From the NCBI GenBank assembly GCA_020636375.1, contig JACJXZ010000001.1, positions 496,001 through 560,000 on the forward strand: DNA of 64,000 bases, in the 5' to 3' direction. The position numbers and the translations under genes were made by a program. Below are positions 54,947-62,909 of the stretch, piece by piece; the first letter of the stretch is position 1, and each line of letters starts with the position of its first letter. Below the pieces are notes generated by a model. The model did not search any database, had not been told where the DNA came from, and saw nothing but the letters and a program-made list of their open reading frames with translations. Origin of the DNA: Lewinellaceae bacterium (lineage in GTDB: Bacteria > Bacteroidota > Bacteroidia > Chitinophagales > Saprospiraceae).

Positions 54947-56980
54947 TTAGGAGCTTAATTCCTCTGGCAGCGCCAATATCCCCTCCAGCAGCTTTTCCTT
55001 CAGTTCGCGGGAGGCGTAGTTTTCGGTGGTGAGGCAGGCGTGGAGGTGGAGGTATTTGGTTAGGAGATATTGGATGTTATTTATATTTATCTTAATAACA
55101 AGGTTCAATGGAGGGGCAATTTCGATGTTGATATCGAGTTCACGACCTTTCGCATTAGTAAGTTCCCTCCTTTTAAAAAAAATGTCTTGGATCGTTTCTT
55201 GAGAGAATTTTTGAAAATCGGTACTATCATATTCTATTTTTATATTAGCGTCAAGGTTGAATTCCAAATTTAGTTCCAGAGTCTCTGCAATGGCATTTAT
55301 AAGCTCATCAACCTTATATGTGACAAAAGCTAACAGTAACATGTGTGCGCTGTCTTTAGGTTCGAGGTTTAATAAATTGCTTTCGTTTGTACGATCAAGA
55401 ATAAAACACAATCCAAAAGACCGACGTAAAGCAATAGGGTGTTCTGATCTTTTCTTGACCATCTTTTCTACCATTCCTAATATTTCAATTAAGATATCGT
55501 CTCCTTTTATCGTCCGGTCAATATCCTCCTGCATCAATGTAAAAAAGTTGTCGGCACGAGGCAGCATGCTGCCCACAAGCAGAAAAACCTCCCGCCATTT
55601 ATCATCTCCGAAATGTTCTTCCACCAAATTTTTTAGCGTCCCCGTATCTCTGTTCTCAACAATAAACATCGCCGTAAAGTACTCCTGAAAGTTCAGGTGA
55701 GCAAAGGAATAAACCCGTTTCGCCCTGGGGATGATGATCCCGTGCTGGGCGATCATTTCCCGCAGCACGTTTTCAGCATCTATTTCCAGGGAACCCTCTC
55801 CCGTTCCAGGGATATTGTAGATGTACTTTTTGATAAAATCAAGGAGTTCCGCTTCGGGAATGAAATACTGCCCCCGGCTGAAAGTGGCTTTGGCGATGAT
55901 GCTGAACAATTGTTCTTTGCGGCTGGTCGTCAAATTCCGGTAGATTTCTTTGCGCTTGATCCGGCGGGTACTGTCCCACTTTTTCAGCAGCGCCTGTATC
56001 GCCTCCTGGTACAATTCTGCCCGGTTGGTTTGGAAATCGTAATTCTCGTCGTAGGCAATACAGAGCAGGGTGAGCAATAGAGGCGTACTGGCCATTTCCA
56101 GCAGTGGTTTATTGCCTTTCATTTTTTCGAAGCACTCCTTACCGGTTTCCGGCTCTCCCTTGGCGGCAAACCAGTTGTGGACAAACTGTTCGATCTGTTG
56201 CTGATTGAAATCCGCCATCTCCACGTCGTGGAAGCGCTGGAACCAGTGGTTGTAGGCGGCGACCCGGCAGCTGACGACAAACTGGTTGCCCTCATACTTA
56301 TCGGAGCAGTCGATGACCTCCTGAATGATGGCATCCTTCCGCTCTTCGTCCACCTCATCCAGCCCGTCCAGCAGCAGCAGGCACTTGCCGTTTTTGAGGA
56401 TTTGCTCGATAAATGGCCCTGCCTCTGGCAGCCCGCTGATGTCGAACTGCTCGGCAATGTACGCCATCAGCGGCATCCGCTTATCGGAAAGTTCCTTCAG
56501 CGTGATGAAAATGGGGATTTTCCGGCTTTCGATACCTGCTTCCCGGTCGATGCTGCGCAGGGCCAGGTATTTGAGGTAGGTGGTTTTGCCGGCGCCGGGC
56601 TTGCCCAGCACGATATAGCGCTGCAGCTCGTTGAGGACTTCTATGCCGGAGCGGGTTTCTTTGGTTTGACCAAAACTGCGTTTGTCCTGGCCGAAGGCTT
56701 TTTCCAGTTCCTCCAGGGACGCCTTTTTGTAATAAGAGGCCTTTTCCAGGATATTGGCCCGCACGTAAAGGTTCCTCAAGGGCACCGGCTCGTTCATCCC
56801 GAAGACGCGGATGAAGTTGTAGCGGCCTGCGATCTTCTGCCCGTATTTTTTGGCGGCGGTGCCGAAGAAATCGTGTTCCTTCATGTCGCCTTTCACCTTA
56901 TCCCGGATGCCCTGGTAGGCCGTTCTGAGGATTTCGCTGATGAAGCCGGTAGCGATTTGCGATTCGTTGAGGAAGTCCAT
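54947..56980 (-). CDS. NACHT-domain NTPase (bacterial NLR-like)
   Basis: A 677-residue protein. The N-terminal ~110 residues are helical, with no recognised effector motif. The NACHT domain follows: Walker A YIVLGKPGAGKTTYLKYLAL (about 120-140), KIPIFITLKELSDK, Walker B CLLLLDGLDEVDEERKD, a sensor FVVSCRVAAYNHW, then the NACHT-associated helices with MASTPLLLTLLCIAYDE and YSFAHLNFQEYFTAMFIV. The C-terminal ~200 residues are helical and beta-mixed, without clear leucine-rich repeats. Proteins of this build (bNACHT/Avs-related) act in anti-phage immunity by sensing an invader and triggering an effector; that role here rests on domain and neighbourhood. Confidence 0.85.
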   Translation of the reverse strand: MDFLNESQIATGFISEILRTAYQGIRDKVKGDMKEHDFFGTAAKKYGQKIAGRYNFIRVFGMNEPVPLRNLYVRANILEKASYYKKASLEELEKAFGQDKRSFGQTKETRSGIEVLNELQRYIVLGKPGAGKTTYLKYLALRSIDREAGIESRKIPIFITLKELSDKRMPLMAYIAEQFDISGLPEAGPFIEQILKNGKCLLLLDGLDEVDEERKDAIIQEVIDCSDKYEGNQFVVSCRVAAYNHWFQRFHDVEMADFNQQQIEQFVHNWFAAKGEPETGKECFEKMKGNKPLLEMASTPLLLTLLCIAYDENYDFQTNRAELYQEAIQALLKKWDSTRRIKRKEIYRNLTTSRKEQLFSIIAKATFSRGQYFIPEAELLDFIKKYIYNIPGTGEGSLEIDAENVLREMIAQHGIIIPRAKRVYSFAHLNFQEYFTAMFIVENRDTGTLKNLVEEHFGDDKWREVFLLVGSMLPRADNFFTLMQEDIDRTIKGDDILIEILGMVEKMVKKRSEHPIALRRSFGLCFILDRTNESNLLNLEPKDSAHMLLLAFVTYKVDELINAIAETLELNLEFNLDANIKIEYDSTDFQKFSQETIQDIFFKRRELTNAKGRELDINIEIAPPLNLVIKININNIQYLLTKYLHLHACLTTENYASRELKEKLLEGILALPEELSS

Positions 56981-57147
56981 GGCTAGGGGTTTTGGGGTGA
57001 AGTTAGTGAATTTGGCGGGTGTTTTTTTGTTTTAAACCGCAGGGAACGCTGAGGGCCACAGAGTAAAGGCGGCTTAAACAATATATCATCTTCACCAATA
57101 AAACCGTTAACTTTATATGCCGGTTAATTTGGTAAAACCTGAATGAT

Positions 57148-57363
57148 ATGAGTATTCAAGCCATAAAAGAGGAAGTCAGCAAACTGAGCCGCACGGAGCA
57201 GGCGGAGTTAATGCACTATATGATCAAACTCCTGGCGAAAGACGATTTCCAGCTATCGGAAGCCTGGAAGGATGAGCTGGGCCGCAGGGAGCAGGCTCTG
57301 GACAAAGGAGAGACCATTGGCAAACCAGCTAAAGATATCCTTTCAAAATATAAAGTATGCTGA
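57148..57363 (+). CDS. Addiction-module component protein (antitoxin-like)
   Basis: A 71-residue protein: MSIQAIKEEVSKLSRTEQAELMHYMIKLLAKDD, then LSEAWKDELGRREQALDKGETIGKPAKDILSKY. The pattern fits the putative addiction-module component family (short helical antitoxins paired with RelE/ParE toxins). The expected toxin frame directly after it is only a stub (MLKHIGKVEAV), which is interrupted by the 90 bp element. The stop remains even when the element is removed, so this antitoxin may be orphaned. Confidence 0.7.
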   Translation: MSIQAIKEEVSKLSRTEQAELMHYMIKLLAKDDFQLSEAWKDELGRREQALDKGETIGKPAKDILSKYKVC

Positions 57364-57386
57364 AACACATTGGGAAAGTGGAAGCT

Positions 57387-57494
57387 GTCTAATTGGGTGG
57401 TGTATTAAATCCGTTGATCCATTCAGCGGACCTGGAGGTCCGCTCTCCATTTGCACCGAAAGTTCAACGGATTTAATACACCACCGTCTAATTG
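57387..57494. mobile_element. 90 bp MITE with perfect 22 bp inverted ends and 9 bp target duplication
   Basis: The element 57396-57485 begins GGTGGTGTATTAAATCCGTT and ends with the perfect reverse complement over 22 bp. GTCTAATTG lies directly on both sides (57387-57395 and 57486-57494), a 9 bp duplication. Inside is a second perfect hairpin, AGCGGACCT-GG-AGGTCCGCT. It is non-coding. Confidence 0.85.
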
Positions 57495-57537
57495 AAGAGT
57501 AGGATGAAATTTAAACCATTCTCCCCCACTTTATCGT

Positions 57538-57545
57538 TATCTTTG
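57538..57545 (+). promoter_or_regulatory. -7 box TATCTTTG before the ParE-type module
   Basis: TATCTTTG fits the Bacteroidota -7 consensus and lies 15 bases before the antitoxin ATG at 57561, giving a very short leader. It supports that start over an upstream in-frame ATG at 57492. Confidence 0.55.
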
Positions 57546-57560
57546 TATAAAACGAATAAA

Positions 57561-57743
57561 ATGCTGGTAAAAGAAAAAGTATTGGAAACCATCCGGTCCC
57601 TTCCCGATGAATTCTCCCTGGATGAACTGTTTGAGCGGCTGATATTGCTGGAAAAGGTCAATGCGGGCCTTCAGGAAGTGGAAGAAGGCAAAGTCATGAG
57701 CCAGGAAGAGGCTAAACAAAGGATGAAGAAATGGCAAAAGTAA
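57561..57743 (+). CDS. Antitoxin of a RelE/ParE module
   Basis: 60 residues: MLVKEKVLETIRSLPDEFSLDELFERLILLEKVNAGLQEVEEGKVMSQEEAKQRMKKW. Short helical antitoxins of this kind (VLxTIxxLPDxFSxDEL...) typically precede a ParE toxin. Its stop overlaps the toxin start by 13 bases, and a -7 box lies just upstream. The C-terminal helix (SQEEAKQRMKKW) is likely the toxin-binding part. Confidence 0.8.
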   Translation: MLVKEKVLETIRSLPDEFSLDELFERLILLEKVNAGLQEVEEGKVMSQEEAKQRMKKWQK

Positions 57744-58039
57744 ACTGGACCTTCCAGGCATTGGAAGATCTCGATGAAATTGCCGAATACCGGGCAAAAT
57801 ATTCTGAAAAGTATGCTTCTTTTCTCATTGACGCCATTTTTGAACAAACTCAAGCCCTGGAAGCTTTCCCTTATTCTGGGAGAGTCGTCCCGGAAATCAA
57901 CATATCCTCGATCCGGGAATTGATCGTCCAAAAATACCGAATAGTCTATTCCGTTCCTGACAGAAGCCAGGTACATATTCTGACCGTCCGGCCATCTTCT
58001 TTCCCATTGGGAGAGATTCCAATAGAAGGAGAAGGCTGA
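57731..58039 (+). CDS. ParE/RelE-family toxin
   Basis: 102 residues: MAKVNWTFQALEDLDEIAEYRAKYSEKYASFLIDAIFEQTQALEAFPYSGRVVPE, then IRELIVQKYRIVYSVPDRSQVHILTVRPSS. The pattern W-x-x-x-A-x-x-D-L-x-x-I-A-E-Y, the FPxSGR motif, REL and the YRIVY strand are hallmarks of the ParE branch. ParE members poison gyrase and RelE members cut mRNA; the choice cannot be made here. It overlaps its antitoxin by 13 bases. Confidence 0.88.
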   Translation: MAKVNWTFQALEDLDEIAEYRAKYSEKYASFLIDAIFEQTQALEAFPYSGRVVPEINISSIRELIVQKYRIVYSVPDRSQVHILTVRPSSFPLGEIPIEGEG

Positions 58040-58134
58040 TGTTTGGCCCCCACCAAAGGACAGTTTTCTCACCTTTCACCTGCACTTTTTTCTGACCTTT
58101 TTCTAAAATTTCAAATAAAAACACACAAAAATCT

Positions 58135-58640
58135 GAATAACAGCCACTTAAAAGTGACTGTTCCGACCCCTTCGCCGTAGTTGGTGTTGTTTTTGATGAA
58201 CTTCAGGTAGAACAGGCTGTAGAAATCAGAGAGGCGGTACAAAGTGTCTTTCGATTTTTTGTTAAAAGGCGTATAGCGGCTGACGAACCCGCTTTCCTCC
58301 AGTTCCTCCAGCAGGCGGGTCAGGGTGCCGCCGGTTTTCATGCCTGCCGCCTTCGCCAGTTCTTTGCGGGGCATCCCCATAGCCGGCCCAGCACGTTGTT
58401 TTTGGATTGGAGCAGGCGTTCGGTTTCGGCCAGGTTGAAGGGGTGGATCTTTATGCGTGCTGTGACCTGGTTGTGCAGCCCGCCCCGGCCGTTGATCAGC
58501 TCGCTGATCATCCAGGAGGCGGCCGACCCGCAGGCGACCAGGATGATGTCCTTTCGGTTGGTGGCCCAGCTGTTCCAGAAATGCTCCAGCGCCATCCATG
58601 GTTTGGCATAATCAAAAAGCGGCAACAACCTCCCTTGCGG
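58135..58640 (-). pseudogene. Remnant of a DUF234-type ATPase
   Basis: Two fragments in different frames: LFDYAKPWMALEHFWNSWATNRKDIILVACGSAASWMISELINGRGGLHNQVTARIKIHPFNLAETERLLQSK, the part after Walker B in ATPases of this family, and RKELAKAAGMKTGGTLTRLLEELEESGFVSRYTPF...LYRLSDFYSLFYLKFI, the winged helix and DUF234 start. The N-terminal P-loop half, the sequence between the fragments and the C-terminus are missing. This is true decay, not just an indel. Confidence 0.75.
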
Positions 58641-58950
58641 ATTTTCGTCGTATTCGCCAGTACCCAGCCAATAATCAAAACCCGTTCCTTTGAAAGACCT
58701 ACTTTGTTACTTTAGTAAATTAACCGCTGCGGTACGCTGCCTTTCCCTGCGGCGCTCCGCGCCTCCTGTGTTTTTTTAACCGCAGGGCCCGCAGAGGGCT
58801 GCAGAGGAAAGGCCGCATGGCAGGATGTTGCCTGCGCAGCGGAGCTACAATACGCTTCTCTGCGTTCCCTGCGTTCTTCCGAAACGAGTTCGGAACAGGC
58901 CCTGCGGTTTTACAAACATATGAGGGCGCAACCTGTCCACAGAGGCCGTT

Positions 58951-60063
58951 TCAGTATACCAGATCGACCCCCTCCAAATCCTCCAGTTTCCCTCGCAGGC
59001 CCCAGCCTCCAAAGTTTTCTGAAACGGCGACCCAAACCTCATTGCGGCCTTTTTTCAGCGGCAGGTAGACAGTATCAAAATAACCGATCGTGCCCAGGTA
59101 TCTGAAATCGCGGGTCCGATAGCCGTTGTCGCCGCTGTAGACAGCTGTGCCATTGCAGTATACCTTTGCCCGGTCGCTGTAACCGAAATGGAGCGCTTTT
59201 AACTGATCTTCCGAAGCATTTATCACTACTTTTGCAAAAACGGTGTTCTGTTTTTCCCTGTCAAGCACAGCAACCGTGCCCAGGTTGGCGGTTCCGGAAG
59301 ATTCCACTTTCAAATCCTGCCATTTCAAGCCATCGGCCTGAAAACCTCCCAGGGTAAAGGCCTTTTCTAACATTTTTTCCGGGAAAGGGCTGGAAACAGA
59401 CCAAACCGGGATGGTAAGAGGATCCATCTCGCTTTCGGCAACGGGTTGATTGATCAGAATTGGATCATCTTTCGGCGTATAGGAAAAATTGGCAAAATAG
59501 GCAGGGGCCATTGCCGAATAGACCATCAGCCCGCCAGCCACTGGTTTTCTTTTCAGAAAAGGCACATGAAGTAACGGTTCCTTCATGTCGTCAATGTAAA
59601 CTTCCGCTCTCGTTCCCGATACGGCCAGTTTGACGTGAAACCATTCGTCAAACCTGTAAGTACAGGTTGCCGAGTATTCTTCGCCGTGATACAGCTGCCA
59701 GGTAGACAGGCCATTGTCAACCGGGCAATACTGATTGGCGTCGGGCTGCCCTGATTGGTGGGGGCGCAGGTAGAATTCTTCCATGTTGCTCAGGTCCTCA
59801 ATCCGGAAACGGATCCCGGTAAAACCTCTTTGGCCCGGGAAGGCCATATCCCATTCAATAATGCCGTCTTTGAAGCCGGCGTTTTCCAGGTAGGCAATCC
59901 CGTTCTTTAATTGCAGGGCTTTCTTTCCCCGGTAATCCGTCAATTTAAACTCCTCGGCTTCGATTTTCCAATCGGCCGTGTCGAAAGGAACGGCGATTTG
60001 GGCGTTTGCTGTCAGCAGGAAGGAAAGCACAATAAGGCTAAAATAAATTTTTTTCAACATCAT
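58951..60063 (-). CDS. Exported protein with laminin-G-like and jelly-roll domains
   Basis: A 370-residue protein with signal peptide MMLKKIYFSLIVLSFLLTANAQ. Residues about 25-190 form a concanavalin/laminin-G-like domain (DGIIEWDMAFPGQRGFTGIRFRI, WQLYHGEEYSATCTYRFDEWFHVKLAVSGTRAEVYIDDMKEPLLHVPFLKR). Residues about 235-365 resemble a galactose-binding jelly roll (LGTVAVLDREKQNTVFAKVVI, YCNGTAVYSGDNGYRTRDFRYLGTIGYFDTVYLPLKKGRNEVWVAVSENFGGWGLRGKLED). It is probably carbohydrate-binding in the envelope. No catalytic residues are assigned. It is divergent from the sensor-like gene at 60541. Confidence 0.7.
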   Translation of the reverse strand: MMLKKIYFSLIVLSFLLTANAQIAVPFDTADWKIEAEEFKLTDYRGKKALQLKNGIAYLENAGFKDGIIEWDMAFPGQRGFTGIRFRIEDLSNMEEFYLRPHQSGQPDANQYCPVDNGLSTWQLYHGEEYSATCTYRFDEWFHVKLAVSGTRAEVYIDDMKEPLLHVPFLKRKPVAGGLMVYSAMAPAYFANFSYTPKDDPILINQPVAESEMDPLTIPVWSVSSPFPEKMLEKAFTLGGFQADGLKWQDLKVESSGTANLGTVAVLDREKQNTVFAKVVINASEDQLKALHFGYSDRAKVYCNGTAVYSGDNGYRTRDFRYLGTIGYFDTVYLPLKKGRNEVWVAVSENFGGWGLRGKLEDLEGVDLVY

Positions 60064-60199
60064 GGTATAGCTTGGTTTGATACGACTAAAACTTTACGCC
60101 ATTGCAAGGAAAAGACAACTGCTTTTGTACGCAATACAGGGCTTGTACAATTTTGTACAAGTGCCATCAAGGAGTATTCAAAAAAGAAAAATCGCCATT

Positions 60200-60410
60200 T
60201 TTAAACAGCCCGCAGCCCGAAGGGCTAAAATATCATAGCTCGGGGCAACGCCCCGTGAAAAAGGACAATACAATGGCCGGCGGCCTGAAAGGCCAACATA
60301 TAAGGGCATCCGCATTATGCTGCCCTTTCAGGGCGCCGCCAACAATCCGGGGGCCTGTTTCACGGGGCGGTGCCCCGTGCTAAGTTAGCCTGGCCTTTCA
60401 GGCCGATAAG
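60200..60410. repeat. Short GC-rich hairpin repeats
   Basis: Closely packed hairpins (CGGGGCAACGCCCCG, CGGGGCGGTGCCCCG, GGCCTGAAAGGCC, GGCCTTTCAGGCC, CCCGAAGGG) fill the divergent intergene 60064-60540. Nothing coding is seen. The promoters of both flanking genes must lie outside this block. Confidence 0.7.
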
Positions 60411-60540
60411 CACACAAATTATAAATTCTCATGTACGACTTGTGTGTAAGTTGGGGCAAACAAAGGACGAAAATGCCGTTCGGAGCGATGCCTAAATAGT
60501 TACGAATAATCGTAAATTACACAGTCAAAGCAACAGGGTT

Positions 60541-61827
60541 ATGCAGACAGCTAATCATTACCTCGACAAGTGCATCAAAGAAATTGAAGCAAAACTCGGC
60601 TGGGGCAACGGAGCGCAATGGACACACCAGGATTTCCTAAACCTGAGCGAAAAAATCCAGGAAGAGACCGGAGAACCATTGAGTTATATCACGCTGAAGC
60701 GGATTTGGGGCAAGGTCGCCTACCATAGTTTTCCCAATGTTAATACGCTGAACGTCCTGGCGCGTTTTTTAGGATACGATTCCTGGAGAGCCTTCCTGCA
60801 TGGCCACCGCCAGGAGGCAAAGCCAGCCTTAACGATGCCTGGCCCAACCGTCCTGCCCTCTCAAAAAGGTAAGAAATGGGCATGGAACCTTGCAGGCATA
60901 GCTGTCCTGGCCTTCTTTGCCCTGGCCGTTATTTTCAGTGCCAAGAGCCGGCACAACCTCAATCCGGAAGACTTTCAATTCTCCAGCAAGAAGGTAGTTA
61001 GCCAGGGCATTCCTAATTCCGTGATTTTTGACATTGATGCCAGTAAAGCCCCCTGTGATTCGGTGATCGTCCAACAATCCTGGGATACGCGGTTGAGAAC
61101 TACCATCCCAAAGGATCAATCCCAGCATACTTCTATTTATTATTTTCCGGGGTATTTCGATGCCAAGCTGGTCGTAGGCGAGCAGGTTGTGCAGGAGCAT
61201 AGCTTGCACATCACCACCGATGGCTGGTACTGTGCCGTCCAGCAGGAACCTGTGCCGGCCTATTTCCCTGTAGAGGAAATCCGCCGGGAAGGCAGGCTGG
61301 AGTTGCGCCAGGATCAATTGCGCGCCCGAAACATATCGCTGCAACCTCGCCCTCCCCTCACCAGAATGGGGAACTGCCGGGATTTTGAAGGGTTGATGTC
61401 CGACAATTTTATTTTTGAGGCCAAAGTGAGAAACACTTATAAAGAAGGAAGCGCGATATGCCAAAATACCAGGATTTATTTGCTTTGCGAAGGCACTGCA
61501 ATCTGGATACCCCTGACGGCAAAGGGATGTATTTCTTCAGTCACGCTGAATTTTGTCAATCACTACGCTTCGGGCAAGAAAAAGGACCTGTCTGCCTTCG
61601 GTGTAGATTTCAATCGCGATGTGCATGTAAGAATGGAATGTATCGGGGGAAAAGCTTCCATTTTTTTAGATGGCAACCTGGCCTATTCCATAGAGGAGAA
61701 AATTCGGGCGGCCGCCATCAAAGGTATCGATTTCAGGTTTGAGGGGTTGGGCGCTGTTGATGATGTGAAGCTGGGAAGGCCGGGAGGGGAGTGGGTGTTT
61801 CAGGATGATTTTTCCGGAGATATTTGA
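60541..61827 (+). CDS. Membrane protein with N-terminal HTH-like domain and extracytoplasmic beta domain
   Basis: A 428-residue protein. Residues 1-90 (MQTANHYLDKCIKEIEAKLGW ... WTHQDFLNLSEKIQEETGEPLSYITLKRIWGKVAYHSFPNVNTLNVLARFLGYDSWRAF) form the small helical, HTH-like domain found at the start of a Bacteroidota family of one-membrane-segment proteins. A single membrane segment (about 117-138: WNLAGIAVLAFFALAVIFSA) follows. Outside is a PKD-like region, then a laminin-G-like domain (FEGLMSDNFIFEAKVRNTYKEGSAICQNTRIYLLC ... ASIFLDGNLAYSIEE). The inside-DNA-binding/outside-ligand-binding layout suggests a one-component membrane sensor, possibly for the divergent exported gene. This is inference. 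Confidence 0.7.
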   Translation: MQTANHYLDKCIKEIEAKLGWGNGAQWTHQDFLNLSEKIQEETGEPLSYITLKRIWGKVAYHSFPNVNTLNVLARFLGYDSWRAFLHGHRQEAKPALTMPGPTVLPSQKGKKWAWNLAGIAVLAFFALAVIFSAKSRHNLNPEDFQFSSKKVVSQGIPNSVIFDIDASKAPCDSVIVQQSWDTRLRTTIPKDQSQHTSIYYFPGYFDAKLVVGEQVVQEHSLHITTDGWYCAVQQEPVPAYFPVEEIRREGRLELRQDQLRARNISLQPRPPLTRMGNCRDFEGLMSDNFIFEAKVRNTYKEGSAICQNTRIYLLCEGTAIWIPLTAKGCISSVTLNFVNHYASGKKKDLSAFGVDFNRDVHVRMECIGGKASIFLDGNLAYSIEEKIRAAAIKGIDFRFEGLGAVDDVKLGRPGGEWVFQDDFSGDI

Positions 61828-62234
61828 GAAGTGGCCTTCAATTTGATAAGCACGTTGAATTCGAATTTGCATCTCGCATGGCAATAGAAAATTGCCGCCC
61901 GAGATGAGCTGGCTTACCAAATAGCTTTGGAATATTTCGAGCGCCTTAAACCAAAGTGAATAACCTTAGCGTTTTCAAACACTGAGCGTAGATTAGAAAT
62001 ATTAGCCTGCTCACCTGTAAAAAGTGCTGCACCCCCTATTAATTTGAAAATTTGAGATGCTTCCCGGATAGCGTATTTAAGGGGAGCCATGTAGTTTTTT
62101 TTTATAAAAAACTCATATATTATTAATTATCAAAACTTTAAATACACACATTCCGACCCTGATACACAGTACACAATTTCTCGTGTCCAAGAGACATGCA
62201 CGTATAAAAACTCATATATTAAAATTTATCCGGC

Positions 62235-62400
62235 TAAAAAGAGACGGACACAAAAGCACCAAATCCGCACTAAATTTAGTGTCGGATTTGGTGTCCGTCT
62301 ATCCAGCCGGATCCGCACTAAATTTAGTGCCCGTCTGGTCAGCCGGGTAAACTTTCGTGGCATCCTCTCGCCGCGTGCGCACTTTACATGAGAAACTACT
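62235..62400. repeat. Rearranged copy of the 13.99 kb palindrome
   Basis: Contains ACACAAAAGCACCAAATCCG, two copies of CACTAAATTTAGTG, GGATTTGGTG and, at the right, the same right flank as 14045-14090 (TTTCGTGGCATCCTCTCGCC through TACATGAGAAACTACTG). The clean symmetry of the 13993-14044 copy is lost through inserted CCGTCT-GTCAGCCGG segments. Confidence 0.7.
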
Positions 62401-62416
62401 GCCGACCCTGCCGGGA

Positions 62417-62659
62417 TCAATCCCTCAACACCGCCAACCGCAAAACCCCTGCCTGCTTCCCGTCAGATACCCGCAGGACGTACATGCCATCGGGAAAATC
62501 CGACAAGTCCAGCATCCTCGTGGGGGTTTCCATCCGGAATGACCGCAGCCGCCTGCCGTTCAAATCGTGCAGGTCAAACCGCAGTTCCCGGGCCAGGCCG
62601 TTGCCCACCCGGACTTCAAAGCGGCCCCGGCTGGGATTAGGGCTTTTACGAAAGGACAA
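62417..62659 (-). pseudogene. Orphan T9SS type A sorting domain
   Basis: An 80-residue frame: FRKSPNPSRGRFEVRVGNGL, then LRFDLHDLNGRRLRSFRMET...LDLSDFPDGMYVLRVSDGKQ and a last strand RLAVLRD. This is a complete C-terminal sorting domain (PNPSxGxF start, D-L-S-x-x-P-x-G-x-Y-x-L-R-V end) without any cargo protein upstream. The sequence immediately upstream (62660-62900) holds no compatible coding frame, so this is probably the tail of a deleted secreted protein. Confidence 0.7.
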
Positions 62660-62909
62660 TGGCAGGGTTTACTATTACAACGCTTTCTCAAAAAAAGCCG
62701 ATTTCCTGCAAATTATTTCTATCTATGCGGTTAGTTTTTCTTTTACTTTAAAATATGGTAAGCCGGGAGGTTCAGGAGCGCGAATCCCGGCAAAAATCGG
62801 GGCAGGCTCTCCAGGTCCGCAAATTCATAAAGTAAAAGTTGAATTAGCCGAACACTATAACAAACCAAACGATTGACCCCTCATTACCCGCACTACCGAC
62901 TTCCATCTA

